The notes: generated by a model not told the origin, from the letters alone. A DNA stretch of 64,000 nt from an uncultured Bacteroidaceae bacterium (GCA_905235525.1 CAJOLW010000017.1:1-64000); one strand, 5' to 3'. Counted from the stretch's first letter, positions 1 to 11,928 are shown. Numbers and translations: made by a program.

Positions 1-930
1 TGGGGCGTGCCGTTTCTCATAGTGATGACGCTCACCCAGACCTTCATGCGGTGCATAGGCAAGCCGAGGCACGTGTTCTTTCTGGTTTCGGCCTGTGCCG
101 TGGCAAACGTGCTGTTCGACATTCTCTTCATGGCCCTGCTGGGCTGGGGCATGGAGGGGGCAGCACTCGCCACCCTGCTCTCCGAGACACTGGGGACGGC
201 CATTGCCATCTGGTATTTCGGATTCTCCCGGCAGCGGTTCACATCGCCGAGGCTGTTCTGCCATCTCTCCCTCATCGGGCGCGAATTCGCCATCGGCGGC
301 GGCTTCGCCTTTGCCGAACTGGCGATGTGCGTCACCGAGTTCCTACTCAACGGCGTACTGCTTTACCACAATGCGGCGGAACTCTTGGCAGCGGCTTCCA
401 TATCAAACGTAATCCTGAGTTTTGTCTATATACCCCTTGCCGGTCTCGACACGGGCACACAGCCCTTAGTGAGCCGCCTCTACGCCGAGGGCAACATCAG
501 GCGATGCCTTACCGTCTGTCGCACGGGATTCTGGCTGACGATGTCGCTGACCACCATCATCTATCTCGCGCTGATGGTCTTTACCCGCGAACTGGCAGAG
601 ATATTCCTGGCCGAGGGCAATTCGCTCAGCGACGACATGGTCACATTCCTGCGCTACAGTTTCCTGTTGCAGCCCTGCGTCGGACTCACCACTTGGGCGT
701 GCGGACTGATGGCTGCCTTAGAGGATGAGTGGCGCAACATCGTGGTCAACGTCGTGCCCTTCGTCGTGCAGGTGGCCGCCATCTTCCTGCTGCCAAAGTT
801 CCTGCCCATCGAGGCCGTCGCGCTCAACTACGCCTTTGCCGACATTGCCGATGCACTTGCGGCCATGCTTCTGATAGGCCCCTTCCTGCGTGGGCGCAGC
901 CTCTCCCTCTGCATGATTTTCAAGTCCTGA
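1..930 (+). CDS. MATE family efflux transporter, C-terminal part (5' end outside window)
   Basis: The reading frame is open from the first base, so the gene begins upstream of the window; about 309 C-terminal residues are present. MATE transporters export drugs or metabolites across the inner membrane in exchange for H+ or Na+. The visible part has about eight hydrophobic helices, including a charged-residue-poor stretch LIVMTLTQTFMRCIGKPRH typical of the end of the first six-helix bundle, and a second-bundle pattern (GLDTGTQPLVSRLYAEGNIRRC) that matches the conserved G-x-G-x-Q-P-L/I region of the NorM-like family. It ends in a hydrophobic helix and a short polar tail. Codon use is GC-rich compared with the following intergenic DNA. 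The family is clear; the substrate is not. Confidence 0.85.
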   Translation, partial: WGVPFLIVMTLTQTFMRCIGKPRHVFFLVSACAVANVLFDILFMALLGWGMEGAALATLLSETLGTAIAIWYFGFSRQRFTSPRLFCHLSLIGREFAIGGGFAFAELAMCVTEFLLNGVLLYHNAAELLAAASISNVILSFVYIPLAGLDTGTQPLVSRLYAEGNIRRCLTVCRTGFWLTMSLTTIIYLALMVFTRELAEIFLAEGNSLSDDMVTFLRYSFLLQPCVGLTTWACGLMAALEDEWRNIVVNVVPFVVQVAAIFLLPKFLPIEAVALNYAFADIADALAAMLLIGPFLRGRSLSLCMIFKS

Positions 931-1185
931 CACCAGTCAGCGTAATCCACCTCCATTTTGCAGAACAAATCGCAATAAGCAGTTGCCCTTCCAAATGTTT
1001 GCCATCGTCGCATCGTTTCCCTCGGATTTGATGTGTTTCTTTCATAATGTCAAGTGTTTCATCGGATGGCCTCCCCACATGCTATCGTTTGCATATCGGA
1101 ATCCAACGGAGGAATACAGAGACTCTCCAAACGGGTTCTGCTTCCTTTATCTCTATCATATCTGAAAAATAAATGTATTCGGCCA

Positions 1186-1193
1186 CAAAGGTA
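1186..1193 (-). promoter_or_regulatory. Orphan leftward TAnnTTTG promoter box
   Basis: The minus strand reads TACCTTTG here, a perfect match to the Bacteroidetes -7 element. No minus-strand gene follows, so a transcript would run antisense into the MATE 3' region. No TTTG is seen 19-21 bp upstream, so this may be chance. Confidence 0.25.
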
Positions 1194-1324
1194 GGAAATA
1201 AAAGTGAAACATGAAAAGTGAAAAATCCAAGTTACTTTTAAGTTGACAGGTTTAACTTTACCCTAACCTTTACTTTACAATTGGCTTTGCCGAGCTAAAG
1301 GGTCTTTAATTCTTTCATTTTTTT

Positions 1325-1359
1325 ACCCTAAACTCTTAACCCTAAACTTTAAACCTTAA
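1325..1359. repeat. Degenerate heptamer array (CCCTAAA-like)
   Basis: Five consecutive 7-bp units, ACCCTAA, ACTCTTA, ACCCTAA, ACTTTAA and ACCTTAA, sit just upstream of ruvA. The period continues less cleanly on both sides (about 1300-1385). The array belongs to a family of 7-bp-periodic sequences seen in several gaps of this window. Confidence 0.7.
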
Positions 1360-1387
1360 TTAATTTTTTAATTCTTTCATTTTTCAC

Positions 1388-1395
1388 TACCTTTG
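1388..1395 (+). promoter_or_regulatory. Promoter -7 box for ruvA (TACCTTTG)
   Basis: TACCTTTG matches the Bacteroidetes primary sigma factor -7 consensus TAnnTTTG and lies 21 bp upstream of the ruvA start codon. The -33 region is only T-rich, with no clear TTTG. Confidence 0.6.
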
Positions 1396-1416
1396 TCGCA
1401 CAAAACAAACATCAAC

Positions 1417-2019
1417 ATGATTGAATACATCCGAGGCATCCTCGACGAACTCACCCCTACCCAAGCCACCATCGAAGCACATGGCGTTGGCTATCTTCTC
1501 AATATCAGCCTCAACACCTATACCGCCTTGCAGGGCAAGAGCGAGGCGCGGCTCTTTGTCTATGAGTCCATTCGTGAAGATGCATGGACCCTCTTCGGCT
1601 TTGCCACCAAGCAGGAGCGTGAACTTTTCCTCATGCTCATCAGTGTGAGCGGCGTGGGAGGTAACACCGCCCGCACCATGCTCAGCAGTTTCTCCGCCCC
1701 CGAACTGGCTGGTCTCATCATGGAAGGCAACGAACGTATGCTCAAGACAGTCAAAGGCTTAGGTGCCAAAACTGCCCAGCGCATCATTGTCGAACTGCGT
1801 GACAAGGTTGTTTCTCTTGGTATCGAAGCCGTTTCCCCCACGGGTGACAATACCGCCCCCTCTATTGCCAACAGCGAAATCTACAACGAGGCATGCGAAG
1901 CCCTCAAGATGCTTGGCTTCCCACCAGCCCCCGTTGCAAAAACAGTCAAAGCCATCCTCAAAGACGAGCCTACCGCCCCTGTTGAGAAGGTCATCAAACT
2001 GGCTCTCAAGATGCTCTAA
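1417..2019 (+). CDS. ruvA: Holliday junction branch migration complex subunit RuvA
   Basis: RuvA binds four-way DNA junctions and loads the RuvB motor in recombinational repair. The 200-residue protein has the expected length. It has the N-terminal OB-fold (MIEYIRGILDEL onwards), the two helix-hairpin-helix elements in the middle (ISVSGVGGNTART and TVKGLGAKTAQRIIVEL) and, after an acidic/proline linker, the small C-terminal RuvB-contacting domain (EALKMLGFPPAPVAK). The ATG at 1417 is preferred over an in-frame TTG at 1393 because homologues begin with MIEYIxG and because the TTG lies inside the promoter box. The patatin-like gene follows after 33 bp and sprA after that; ruvA beside sprA is a familiar Bacteroidales arrangement. 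Confidence 0.95.
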   Translation: MIEYIRGILDELTPTQATIEAHGVGYLLNISLNTYTALQGKSEARLFVYESIREDAWTLFGFATKQERELFLMLISVSGVGGNTARTMLSSFSAPELAGLIMEGNERMLKTVKGLGAKTAQRIIVELRDKVVSLGIEAVSPTGDNTAPSIANSEIYNEACEALKMLGFPPAPVAKTVKAILKDEPTAPVEKVIKLALKML

Positions 2020-2052
2020 GAGAAGCATATCCCTATTTCCTAAAAAACTGAC

Positions 2053-4253
2053 ATGAAGAAAGTTATCCTACTTTTCATCATGGCACTACAATTGGTGAGT
2101 GCCTATAGTCAAAAGACAGCACCTGAAAGAAAGAAAGTGGCAGTGGTGCTTAGTGGTGGTGGCGCGAAGGGCATGGCGCATATCGGTGCCTTGAAAGTCA
2201 TCGAACGTGCAGGCATCCCTATCGATATCGTCACGGGCACCAGCATGGGCAGCATTGTCGGCGGACTCTACTCCATTGGCTACAATGCCACCATCCTCGA
2301 TTCACTGGCACGCACCATCGACTGGAACTATGTCATCTCCGACCGAGAAGACATGAGCCAGCAAAGTCTGCGCGACCGTCAGAAACAGAACACCTATGCC
2401 TTCTCACGTGGATTTACATTTGGCAAGCGCAATGACAATGACGGCGGACTCATCAAGGGCAAGAATCTGGCACAACTATTCCAAAAACTCTGTATTGGCT
2501 ATACCGACTCATTGGATTTCAACCAACTCCCAATTGCGTAGCAACCGACATCATCGACAACACGGAGCATGACTTCCATTCTGGACGTCTTCCACAAGCC
2601 ATGCGAGCCTCGATGGCGATTCCTGCGGCATTTTCACCTGTACGCATCGAAGACAAAGTGCTGGTAGACGGCGGTTTGCGCAACAACTACCCTGCCGACA
2701 TTGCCCGCGAGATGGGTGCAGACATCATTATTGGCGTGACCGTGCAAGGAAATCCCAAAACCAGCGATGATTTGGGACATACCATCAGCATTCTCAGCCA
2801 AATTATAGACGTAAACTGCAAAAACAAATATGATGAGAATTTAGCCATCACCGATGTGCCCATCCGTGTGAACACCGAGGGGTACAATGCTGCAAGTTTC
2901 TCTGCCAGCGCCATCAACGAACTCATTCAACGTGGCGAAGACGAGGCAATGAAGCACTGGGACGAACTCATCGTCCTCAAACAACGCATCGGTATTGACG
3001 ACACTTTCGAACCTGTCAGGCTCACTCCGAAAAGCGTTTCAGCACTGACCGAGAAGGTGAAGGTCAATGCTTTTGTCTTCGAAAACGTCACACCCCATGA
3101 CGAGCACTTTATCCGTTCCAAATTCCACCTCAACAACTACGACAGCATCGACTCAAATCAAGAAGACAAGATTGCCACCTCCATGCGCATCGACCTCTTC
3201 TATCAAAATGTTGAAATATGCTCCATTCCCAACGGTGATGGCTATACGCTCGTATTCACCGCCGGCAACAAAAAGACCAGTCAAGTGAATTTAGGTGCCC
3301 GATTTGACACCGAAGAGATCGTTGCTTTACAACTCAATGCAGACTGCCCGCTTCACACCTCTATTCCCATCGATGTTGACCTGACACTCCGTTTAGGCAA
3401 ACGCATCATGGCAAAGGGGGAATTAACCTTCCATCCTCGCAGTTTTACACGTCCCAGTTTCTCATACGTGTTCCACCACAACGACATGGACTTCTACGAT
3501 GCAGGAGAGCGTGACCACAGTTTCAAATACAACCATCATCAATGGAGTTTGACACCTATCAACTTCAATGTCCGCAATTTCAACCTACAAGCGAGCATAC
3601 ATTGGGACTACATTCATTTCCTCGGGAATATACTCACAACCGGCAGTACCCCTATCAAACTAAAGAATGATCACTATTTCAGTTATCACGCACTTATCAA
3701 ATACAACTCGGAAGACAATTGGAATTTTCCCACTGTCGGTTCACGTTTCAAGATGGAATATGCTTATGTAACAGACAATTTTGCAGAAATGGGAGACAAG
3801 TCAGGCATGAGCGACCTCAATGCCAATTGGCGCACCTCCATCTCTTTCAGCAAACGATTCACCATACAGCCCATGATTTATGGCAGATGCCTCTTCGGTG
3901 CATCGATTCCCGTCATCTGCAGCAACACAATGGGTGGCGAATGGTTTGGACACTACATCGAACGACAGATGCCATTTGCCGGTGTTGGCAACATTGAATA
4001 TACCGACCGACATTTTTTTGCACTGCAATTGCAGGCCCAACAGCGCATTGCCACCAACCATTTCATTCTCCTGCGTCTGGCTGCCGCCCAACATGCCGAC
4101 GAGTTCAAGCATACATTCGAACAAAAAACCATGCTAGGAAGCCAAGTCGCTTACTACTACAACACCATTTTCGGACCCTTGGGAGCCACATTGGGCTATT
4201 CGAACAGAACAAAGAAGTTTAACTTTTATATTAATCTCGGTTTTGAATTCTAA
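2053..4253 (+). pseudogene. Patatin-like phospholipase with C-terminal beta-barrel (type Vd-like), frameshifted
   Basis: The N-terminal frame (2053-2541) has a signal peptide, the oxyanion motif GGGAKG (residues 35-40) and the nucleophile motif GTSMG (Ser64). It stops at 2539-2541. The downstream frame resumes at about 2538 with VATDIIDNTEHDF, carries the catalytic Asp motif DGGLRNNYPA, a POTRA-like region and a beta-barrel ending in an aromatic residue (NLGFEF). Patatin-POTRA-barrel order is that of PlpD/FplA-type (type Vd) autotransported lipases. Family members usually read LPIPFxCVATDI where this reads LPI then VATDI, so about 10 bases (3n+1) appear lost near 2536. If real, the protein ends after 162 residues without its catalytic Asp and barrel; if an error, the intact product would be about 736 residues. 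It lies 33 bp after ruvA. Confidence 0.85.
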
Positions 4254-4342
4254 TTTTCCGCCCTTTAATACAATAATGTGAGGGTTTCCACGTTTCTTAT
4301 GATAGAAATATGTAAGAACAGGCGTTCGAAAGCCTTGCAATA

Positions 4343-7300
4343 TTGAAGATTGGTTTGAAGCAGACTCTTCGAAATATATTATATATCTTATTGATTATGA
4401 CGAGCATGAGTGCTATTGCAGAAGTAAGCAATAGCAGTGCATTCTCGTCATTAGGTGTTTTGTCTGCCGACACTGTGAAAGTGAAGAAGACCGACTATCC
4501 ACAGGATGCGCATAGCGAAGATTTCTCATTAGACCTCCAAGACCCTGACAACTTGAAGCCTGACACTGCCATATATGATGAAAAATCAGGCTATTATAAG
4601 GTGGGAACAAAGTTAGGAGACAGTTTTTTAAGCCAACCTTGGATGATGACTCCCGATGAGTATCTGAAGTGGTCAGAGCAGAAGTCGTTTAGAAACTATT
4701 TCAAAGTAAGGAACGATTCATTGTTTACCACCAAAGGCAAGGAAAAATTCGACTTCACCAACATGCACTTCGACCTGGGACCAGCCGAAAAGATATTCGG
4801 TCCTGGAGGCATTCAGATTAGAACACGAGGAAAGGCTGAACTAAAATTCGGCTACAATTATAAATTCATTGACAATCCCTCGCTTTCAGAACGAAACCGT
4901 GTGACAAAGTCATTTGATTTTGATGAAAAAATCAATATGAGTGTAAATGCAAAGGTGGGAGATAAATTGGATTTTAATCTCAATTATGACACTGAAGCCA
5001 CCTTTGATTTCGACAAAAAGAATCTGAAACTTGCGTATGAGGGGAAGGAAGATGACATTGTCAAGAAACTGGAGGCTGGATTTGTTGATTTTCCCACAAA
5101 TTCAAGTCTCATCAGAGGCGCCAGTGCCCTATTTGGTATTAGGACAGATTTGCAATTCGGGCATCTGAAACTACAAACTGTTGTCAGTCAGAAAAAAACA
5201 CAATCCACCACCGTAGGCAGCCGAGGAGGAAGTCAATTGAGCACATATGATATTCAAGCATATGACTATGACGAAAACACTCACTTCTTCCTTGCCCACT
5301 ATTTTCATGACTCCTATGACAAAGCGTGTTCGACCCTCCCGAACATCACCAGTGGTATTACTATCAACCGCATTGAAATCTGGGTGACCAACACAAGCGG
5401 ACAAACGATGAACACACGTAATATCGTAGGTCTGGTGGACTTGGCTGAAGGCATAAAAACAAGCAATCCAGAATGGATAGGAGCACGGCTTGACATACCA
5501 AGCAATGAAAGCAATAAACTGTATTCTAGAATGGTCAACACCTATAACGATGCACGCAACATGGATCAAACGAGCACCATATTGGATCCTGTCATGCAAG
5601 GTGGTATTGAATATGAAAAAGTAGAGAATGCACGCTTGCTGTCATCTTCTGAATACACACTTAACAAGCATTTAGGATATGTGAGCCTGAGAACCACTCT
5701 ACAGCCCAACCAGGTACTGGCTGTAGCATACGAATACACTTACAATGGGCAAACATATCAGGTGGGTGAATTCTCAGCAGACCAGAAGGATAATGACAAG
5801 GCTTTATTTGTGAAATTGCTGAAAAACACTTCAGGATCTCCTCAAATTGCCAACTGGGATTTGATGATGAAAAATGTGTACAAACTCCGTGCCATGTCTG
5901 TACAACGAGAGAAATTCAAAATGGATATCAAGTATCTGAGCGATACCACTGGCGTTAGTCTCAATTATCTCCCCGAAGGGAATTTCAAAAATACCACTCT
6001 GTTGAGAATGCTTAATCTTGACCGTTTGGATGACAAAGACAAAACAAATCCAAATGGTAGGTTTGATTTCATTGAGGGATACACAATCCAATCACAGACA
6101 GGACGTATCATTTTTCCAGTTGTTGAACCTTTTGGCGATTGGTTGCGACAAAAAATCGGCAATGATGATATTGCTGACAAATATTGCTATGATGAACTTT
6201 ACGACTCCACAAAAACTGTTGCAAAACAGATTGCCGAGAAGAACAAATTCACACTGGTTGGAGAATATAAGGCTTCCAATGGGAACGAAATCACTCTCGG
6301 GAGTACGAACATACCTCCAGGATCAGTCGAAGTGACGGCTGGTGGTGTAAAACTGACGGAGGGTACAGATTACACAGTGGACTATTCAAATGGTGTCGTC
6401 ACCATAATCAATCAAAGTATCATCGATGCAGGCACCAATGTCAGCGTCAGTTTGGAAAGTAAGCAAGACTGGGGTAGCATGCGCAAGACCATGCTCGGAG
6501 TGAATTGGGATTATGACTTCTCCAAAAATTTCAATATCGGTGGAACTTTCATGAAAGTGAATGAGAAACCGCTTACATCAAAAGTGAATATGGGAAACGA
6601 GCCACTGAACAATATGCTGTGGGGATTCCACATGAACTGGAAACAGAATTCACAGTGGCTCACCAACATGCTCGACAAACTCCCGTTCCTCAACCTCAGT
6701 GCCCCATCCAGCATCTCCTTCACGGGTGAATATGCCCAACTCAATGCAGGCAAAGCAAAGGGTGCACAAGGCAATGCCTCTTATCTGGACACCTTCGAAG
6801 ATACTAAAAAGCCATATAGCGTGAGCAATCCCAAAGAATGGGTACTTTCCTCCACTCCCTCCCACTTAGAATATGGCAAACTGACCAACGATGTGAAATA
6901 CGGCTATAACCGTGCCAGATTAGCATGGTACACCATTGATCCGCTTTTCACGCGCCGTTCTTCATCAATGACACCCAGTCATATCAAAAGTGACCTTGAC
7001 CAACTATCCAATCACTATGTACGTGAAGTGTATGTACGTGAAGTGTATCCAAATCGTGACACCAATACAGGCGAAAGTAACACTCTGGACATCCTCAACA
7101 TAGCATACTACCCTTCCGAACGAGGTCCTTACAACCTTGACACTGATGTGGATCAAAATGCCCACCTGAATGACCCCAAGAAACGATGGGGTGGTATGAT
7201 GAGGAAGATTGATACAAGTGATTTCGAGACCTGTAACATTCAGTATATCGAGTTCTGGATGCTTGACCCTTTCATCTACTCCAAGAATGACAGACGATAT

Positions 7301-10300
7301 GGCGGTGATCTCTACTTCAATCTGGGCGACATCAGTGAAGATGTGCTGAAAGATGGGAAGAAGGCATACGAAAGTGGAATGCCCGTCAACAATGCATCCA
7401 CATACGGAAACCCTATGGGGGCGTGTGCCAAGTGAAAAGTCTGTGGTATACTCTTTCTCTAACGAGAGCGGTGCCCGACAGAAACAGGACATCGGTTTGA
7501 ACGGATTGGCTGACACCGACGAGCGTACATACGGTATCTACGCAGACTACCTCAATGCAATGAAGAGCAAAGTAAGCACTGCTGCCTACGATTCCATCTA
7601 CGAGGACCCTGCTGGAGACGACTACCACTATTTCCGTGGCAGCGACTTTGATGCACGACACACTTCTATCCTCGAACGTTACAAATACATTAATTCTCCA
7701 GAGGGCAACTCACCCAACAATAGTGATTCGGGAGAGCGTTACACCACTGCCTATAAGAGCATACCCGACGCTGAAGATGTGAATTCTGACTATACCATGA
7801 ACGAGTACGAAAATTTCTATGAGTATCATGTCAGTCTTCGTCCTGAAGACATGTTAGTGGGACGGAATTTCATTGTGGATTCACGTGAGACAAGCGTCGG
7901 ACTGCGTAATGGAAATAAAGAAGCCGCCACATGGTATCTATTCCGTATTCCAGTTGAGGAATATGCAAACAAGGAGGGTAATATCAGCGATTTCTCCAGC
8001 ATCCGGTTTATACGTATGTACATGACGGGATTCGAGGAACCCATAGTGGTTCGCCTTGCCAATCTTGATCTCGTTGCTGGTGAGTGGCGTAACTATACAC
8101 AACCTCTCTACACAGATGAAAAACCTAATGTGAGTGGTACCATTGTTCCTTCGGCTGTCAATATCGAGGAAAACAATGACAAAATTCCTGTTAACTATGT
8201 ATTGCCTCCCGGCATTACACGCGTGCTTGACCCAGAACAGCCCCAACTCACACAGCAGAACGAACAAGCCTTGGCTCTTACCGTCGAAAACCTTGCTACT
8301 GGTGATGCGCGTGCGGTCTACAAGACTATGAACATGGACTTCCGCAATTACAAGCATCTGCAAATGTTTATCCATGCCAATGCCATGGAAGGTGATACAG
8401 AACTACAAGATGACCAGATGAGCATCTTCATCCGAATGGGTAGTGACTACAAGAGCAACTACTACGAATATGAGATACCTCTAAAACTCACCCCCGCTGG
8501 ACATTACGACACCTACACCACACAAGGTTGCAAGGCTGTATGGCCAGAGGAAAACATGCTTGACATTGACTTCTCCACTTTCACCAGCCTCAAACATGAA
8601 CGCAACAAGGCAAAAGCGAATGGTGATGCCAGTTACACAAAACCCTATTATACCTATGACAGCAATCGTCCCAGCAATAAAGTGAGTATCATTGGTAATC
8701 CGTCGTTGGGCGAAGTGAAAACCATGATGATAGGCGTGCGCAATAACGGACGTCACACCGGAAATGTGGAAGTTTGGGTGAACGAACTCCGTATGCAGGA
8801 CTACAGTGACGAAGGTGGTTGGGCTGCACAAGGAAATCTCAATGTACAACTGTCTGACCTCGGTTCTTTGAATGTGACTGGCCATATCGAAACTGCCGGT
8901 TTCGGTGGACTTGAAGAGAGAGTGGACCAACGCCGCAACGACAACCTTTACGAATGGAGCATCACCACCCAAATCGAACTTGGCAAGTTCTTCCCCGAGA
9001 ATTGGAAGATGAACCTACCGTTCTATTACTCTTATTCATGGCAAAAACTTTCGCCCAAATATAATCCGTTCGACACAGACATGCTGCTGAAAGATGCGCT
9101 TGACGAATTTGAGAACAAAACTCAACGAGACTCATTAAGCAATCTAACAGAAACTATCGTCAAAAACAAAAACCTCTCACTCAGCAATTGGAGATCGAAC
9201 GTACAGAGCCGTAAACCAATGCCTTACGACCCTGCCAATTTCAATTTCAGTTACAGTTACAGCCAACGCTACAAAACAGGAGAAACCACAGTCTATGAGA
9301 ACGAGGAAAACTGGCGTCTCAATCTAGGCTACAATTATGCACCAAAGTACACACCATGGGAGCCATTCAAGAATCTGAAGGGCAAGTCCAAATGGCTCGA
9401 CATCCTTAAGGCACAAAACCTGCAATGGCTGCCTCAGAGCATAGCCTTCAACACCGATCTCACACGCAGTTACTATGAGTTCCAAGAGCGAGACATTGAT
9501 GCAGGTACAAAAATGCCGGTCATATTCTCCGATCAAATTCTATGGAACCGAGATCTTTCTGTCAAATGGGATATATTTAAAGCTCTGAAGATGTCATGGA
9601 CATCCTCTACCCATGCCGAAATAGAAGAACCCAACACCATCGTGAACAAGCATCTCTATCCCGATGAATACGCTGTTTGGAAAGACTCCGTTAAACGAAG
9701 TCTCGCTTCTTTCGGTCGCCCACTCACCTACCGTAGCACCTTCACCGGTTCCTATCAGGTGCCACTTAACAAAATTCCAATCCTTGATTGGATGACAGCC
9801 GACGGAACTTATAATGCCAATTACAACTGGACACGCGGCACCGAACTTGAAGATGGCACCTCGCTTGGCAATACCATCAGCAGCCAACGTACAATCAACA
9901 TCAACGGTCGCTTGAACTTTGACACACTCTATAAGAAATGGAAATTCCTTTCCGATGCCGAGACTCGTCTCTCTGGAAATACCAAAAGGAGTTCCAACAA
10001 CACAACACGCAGAAACACAGCCACAAGAAACGCACAAACTGCGGCAAAGAACCAAACAGAAGAGAACCAGAATGATGAATCAAAGGAAATCAAGTCCACC
10101 GCCAATAAGAAAACACGAGGTTTCACCCAAGAAGTGACACTCAATGATTCCGCCAGCACTGTAATCAAGCACGGCCAGAAATCCAAACGACTCATTGTGC
10201 GTGCCACCACTGCCGAGGGAAAAACCTATAAACTAAAATACAAAAAAGTTGATGCTAACACCATCAAGGTGACCAACCATGACAGCATACCAGTCAAAAT

Positions 10301-11843
10301 TAATGTCGTGGCAAAGCGTCCACTCGACGACCTCTCGTGGTACAAGACCGCACAAGTCTTTGCAAGAGGACTCATGATGGTGCGCAATGCCAGCATTGCT
10401 TACCGCAACACCTATGCACTCACGTTGCCAGGGTTCCGTACAGAAGTCGGCGATGCTTTTGGACAAAAACACATCAATGGTATTCTCTCTCCTGGAATTC
10501 CCTTCGCTTTTGGAGCCATAGATGACAATTACATTGACAAAGCAGCACGCCATGGATGGCTAATGCAGAATGACTCCAACATTACCACCCCTGCCACCAC
10601 CGCATTGATGGAAGATCTCCAATTAAGAGCCACACTTGAACCTCTTAATAATCTCAAAATCGACTTGACCGCCACCCGTACCGTCAATAAATCAAGAAAC
10701 ATCCAATTTATGTATGAAGGTATGCCAACAACACAAAGCGGAAGTTTCTCCATGACCGTCATGTCCATCAGTTCAGCCTTTGAGTCTACTGGCAACATCA
10801 ACAACAATTACCACTCCAAACACTTCGAGAAATTCCTCAACAACCTTCCGATCATCCAAAGCCGATTGGAGAAGAAATTTGAAGGGACCACCTATCCGAA
10901 GAGTGCTGGCAGTGAATGGGCAGGAAAGGCGTATAATGTCGAAAATGGTGGTGTAGAACTCTACTCTGCAGATGTTATGGTGCCTGCTTTCCTCTCTGCC
11001 TATTGCGGAGGTAATGCCATATCATCCCCTCTCGACATTTTCCCGGCACTATCCCGCCTCATGCCTAATTGGAGCCTCACATACAGTGGACTCACCAAAT
11101 TATCTCCTTGGTTTGCAGACCACTTCAAGAGTTTCAATATCAATCATGCCTACAAGAGCATCTATTCCGTGGGAGCATACAACTCCTACTCCAATTTCAT
11201 GGAATACATGAACGGCTGGGGATTTATCAAAGATGTCACCACTGGAAACCCTGTTCCATCATCCATGTACAATGTTTCCACCGTAAGCATCAACGAGTCC
11301 TTCTCGCCACTCATCGGTGTTGATATGACCTTTAACAATGACTTGACCGCTTCATTGAAATACAATAAAACTCGTACACTGAACCTCTCTATGACCAGTG
11401 TTGCTCTCACGGAGAATTTCTCCAACGACATTGACATCGGCATGAGTTACAAGATTAAGGACCTCAACCTCTTTGGTGCAAAATCCATTCAAAGCAACGA
11501 GGGTAGAAAGTCAAAGTCTAAAAACAAGAACAAACAGGAAACGAACACCAATACGAACTCGCGTACACGCAACACCATTAGCCATGACCTCAACTTGCGT
11601 GCAAACTTTTCCTATCGTTTACAAAATGCCCTCAACCGCAACATCCAAACAGCAGTAACCACTGCCACCAGTGGAGCCACAGCCTATAAACTCTCCATTG
11701 CAGCAGAATACACATTCAGCAGACTTCTTTCCCTCTCTGGCTTCTTCGATTGGCAACGTAACGTGCCACTCGTATCTCAATCTTCCTATCCCACCACCAA
11801 TGCCGACTTCGGCATCAACATGTCTTTCTCTCTGACAAGGTAG
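4343..11843 (+). pseudogene. sprA: Cell surface protein SprA/SOV, type IX secretion translocon, frameshifted
   Basis: SprA (SOV in Porphyromonas) forms the giant outer-membrane beta-barrel through which type IX secretion cargo leaves the cell. The first frame (4343-7435) begins with a probable TTG start and signal peptide. It runs to NASTYGNP and ends at 7435. The second frame picks up at about 7417 as WGRVPSEKSVVYSF and continues to 11843, ending FGINMSFSLTR. The total is about 2,500 codons, the usual SprA size. The span length fits one inserted base near 7415 (family sequence expects NPWGRVP). Everything else is collinear and without stops, so decay is very recent or the base is an error. 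A 15-bp unit is perfectly doubled at 7017-7046 (VREVY twice) without changing the family spacing. No ATG fits the start; TTG 4343 is chosen because it gives a signal peptide. Confidence 0.9.
7017..7046 (+). repeat. Perfect 15-bp tandem duplication inside sprA
   Basis: The unit at 7017-7031 is repeated exactly at 7032-7046, coding VREVYVREVY before PNRD. As I recall, other SprA proteins have VREV followed by a different pentapeptide of the same length, so this may be local copying rather than an insertion. Confidence 0.6.
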
Positions 11844-11853
11844 GAATAAGAGG

Positions 11854-11928
11854 AAAAAGTAAAGCGTGAAAAATCTAAGTCATACAACCCTAATAAAGAC
11901 GACATAGATCTTTCACGCTTTACTTTTT
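11854..11928. terminator. Long inverted repeat between convergent sprA and mscS-like gene
   Basis: Two perfect 18-bp arms (11854-11871 and 11911-11928) flank a 39-bp loop and sit just after the sprA stop. The right arm overlaps the stop codon of the opposing MscS gene (11927-11929). Each arm ends in an A- or T-run on its outer side, so the element could end transcription in both directions. The arms share the GTGAAAAATC(C/T)AAGT string found in the 1201-1235 heptamer array. Confidence 0.6.

Larger units (their letters stand above)
931..1416. other. Long AT-rich intergenic region with heptamer repeats
   Basis: This 486-bp stretch between the MATE gene and ruvA holds no convincing gene. Its right half is AT-rich and organised in degenerate 7-bp units (1201-1235 and about 1300-1385), some looking telomere-like (CCCTAAA). 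An 18-bp direct copy occurs at 1305-1322 and 1367-1384. A leftward promoter-like box lies at 1186-1193 and the ruvA promoter at 1388-1395. Short open frames here have no recognisable features. Confidence 0.7.

Noticed and set aside
931..1165. Small plus-strand open frames after the MATE gene
   Set aside because: They are short, with no promoter, domain or coding bias; I treat the stretch as non-coding.
1325..1359. Telomere or CRISPR-like repeat
   Set aside because: Units are 7 bp and degenerate, with no spacers and no linear-end context; they fit the wider 7-bp-periodic family.
7405..7440. Programmed ribosomal frameshifting in sprA
   Set aside because: No slippery heptamer or following pseudoknot is visible at the join, and the family normally has one continuous frame.
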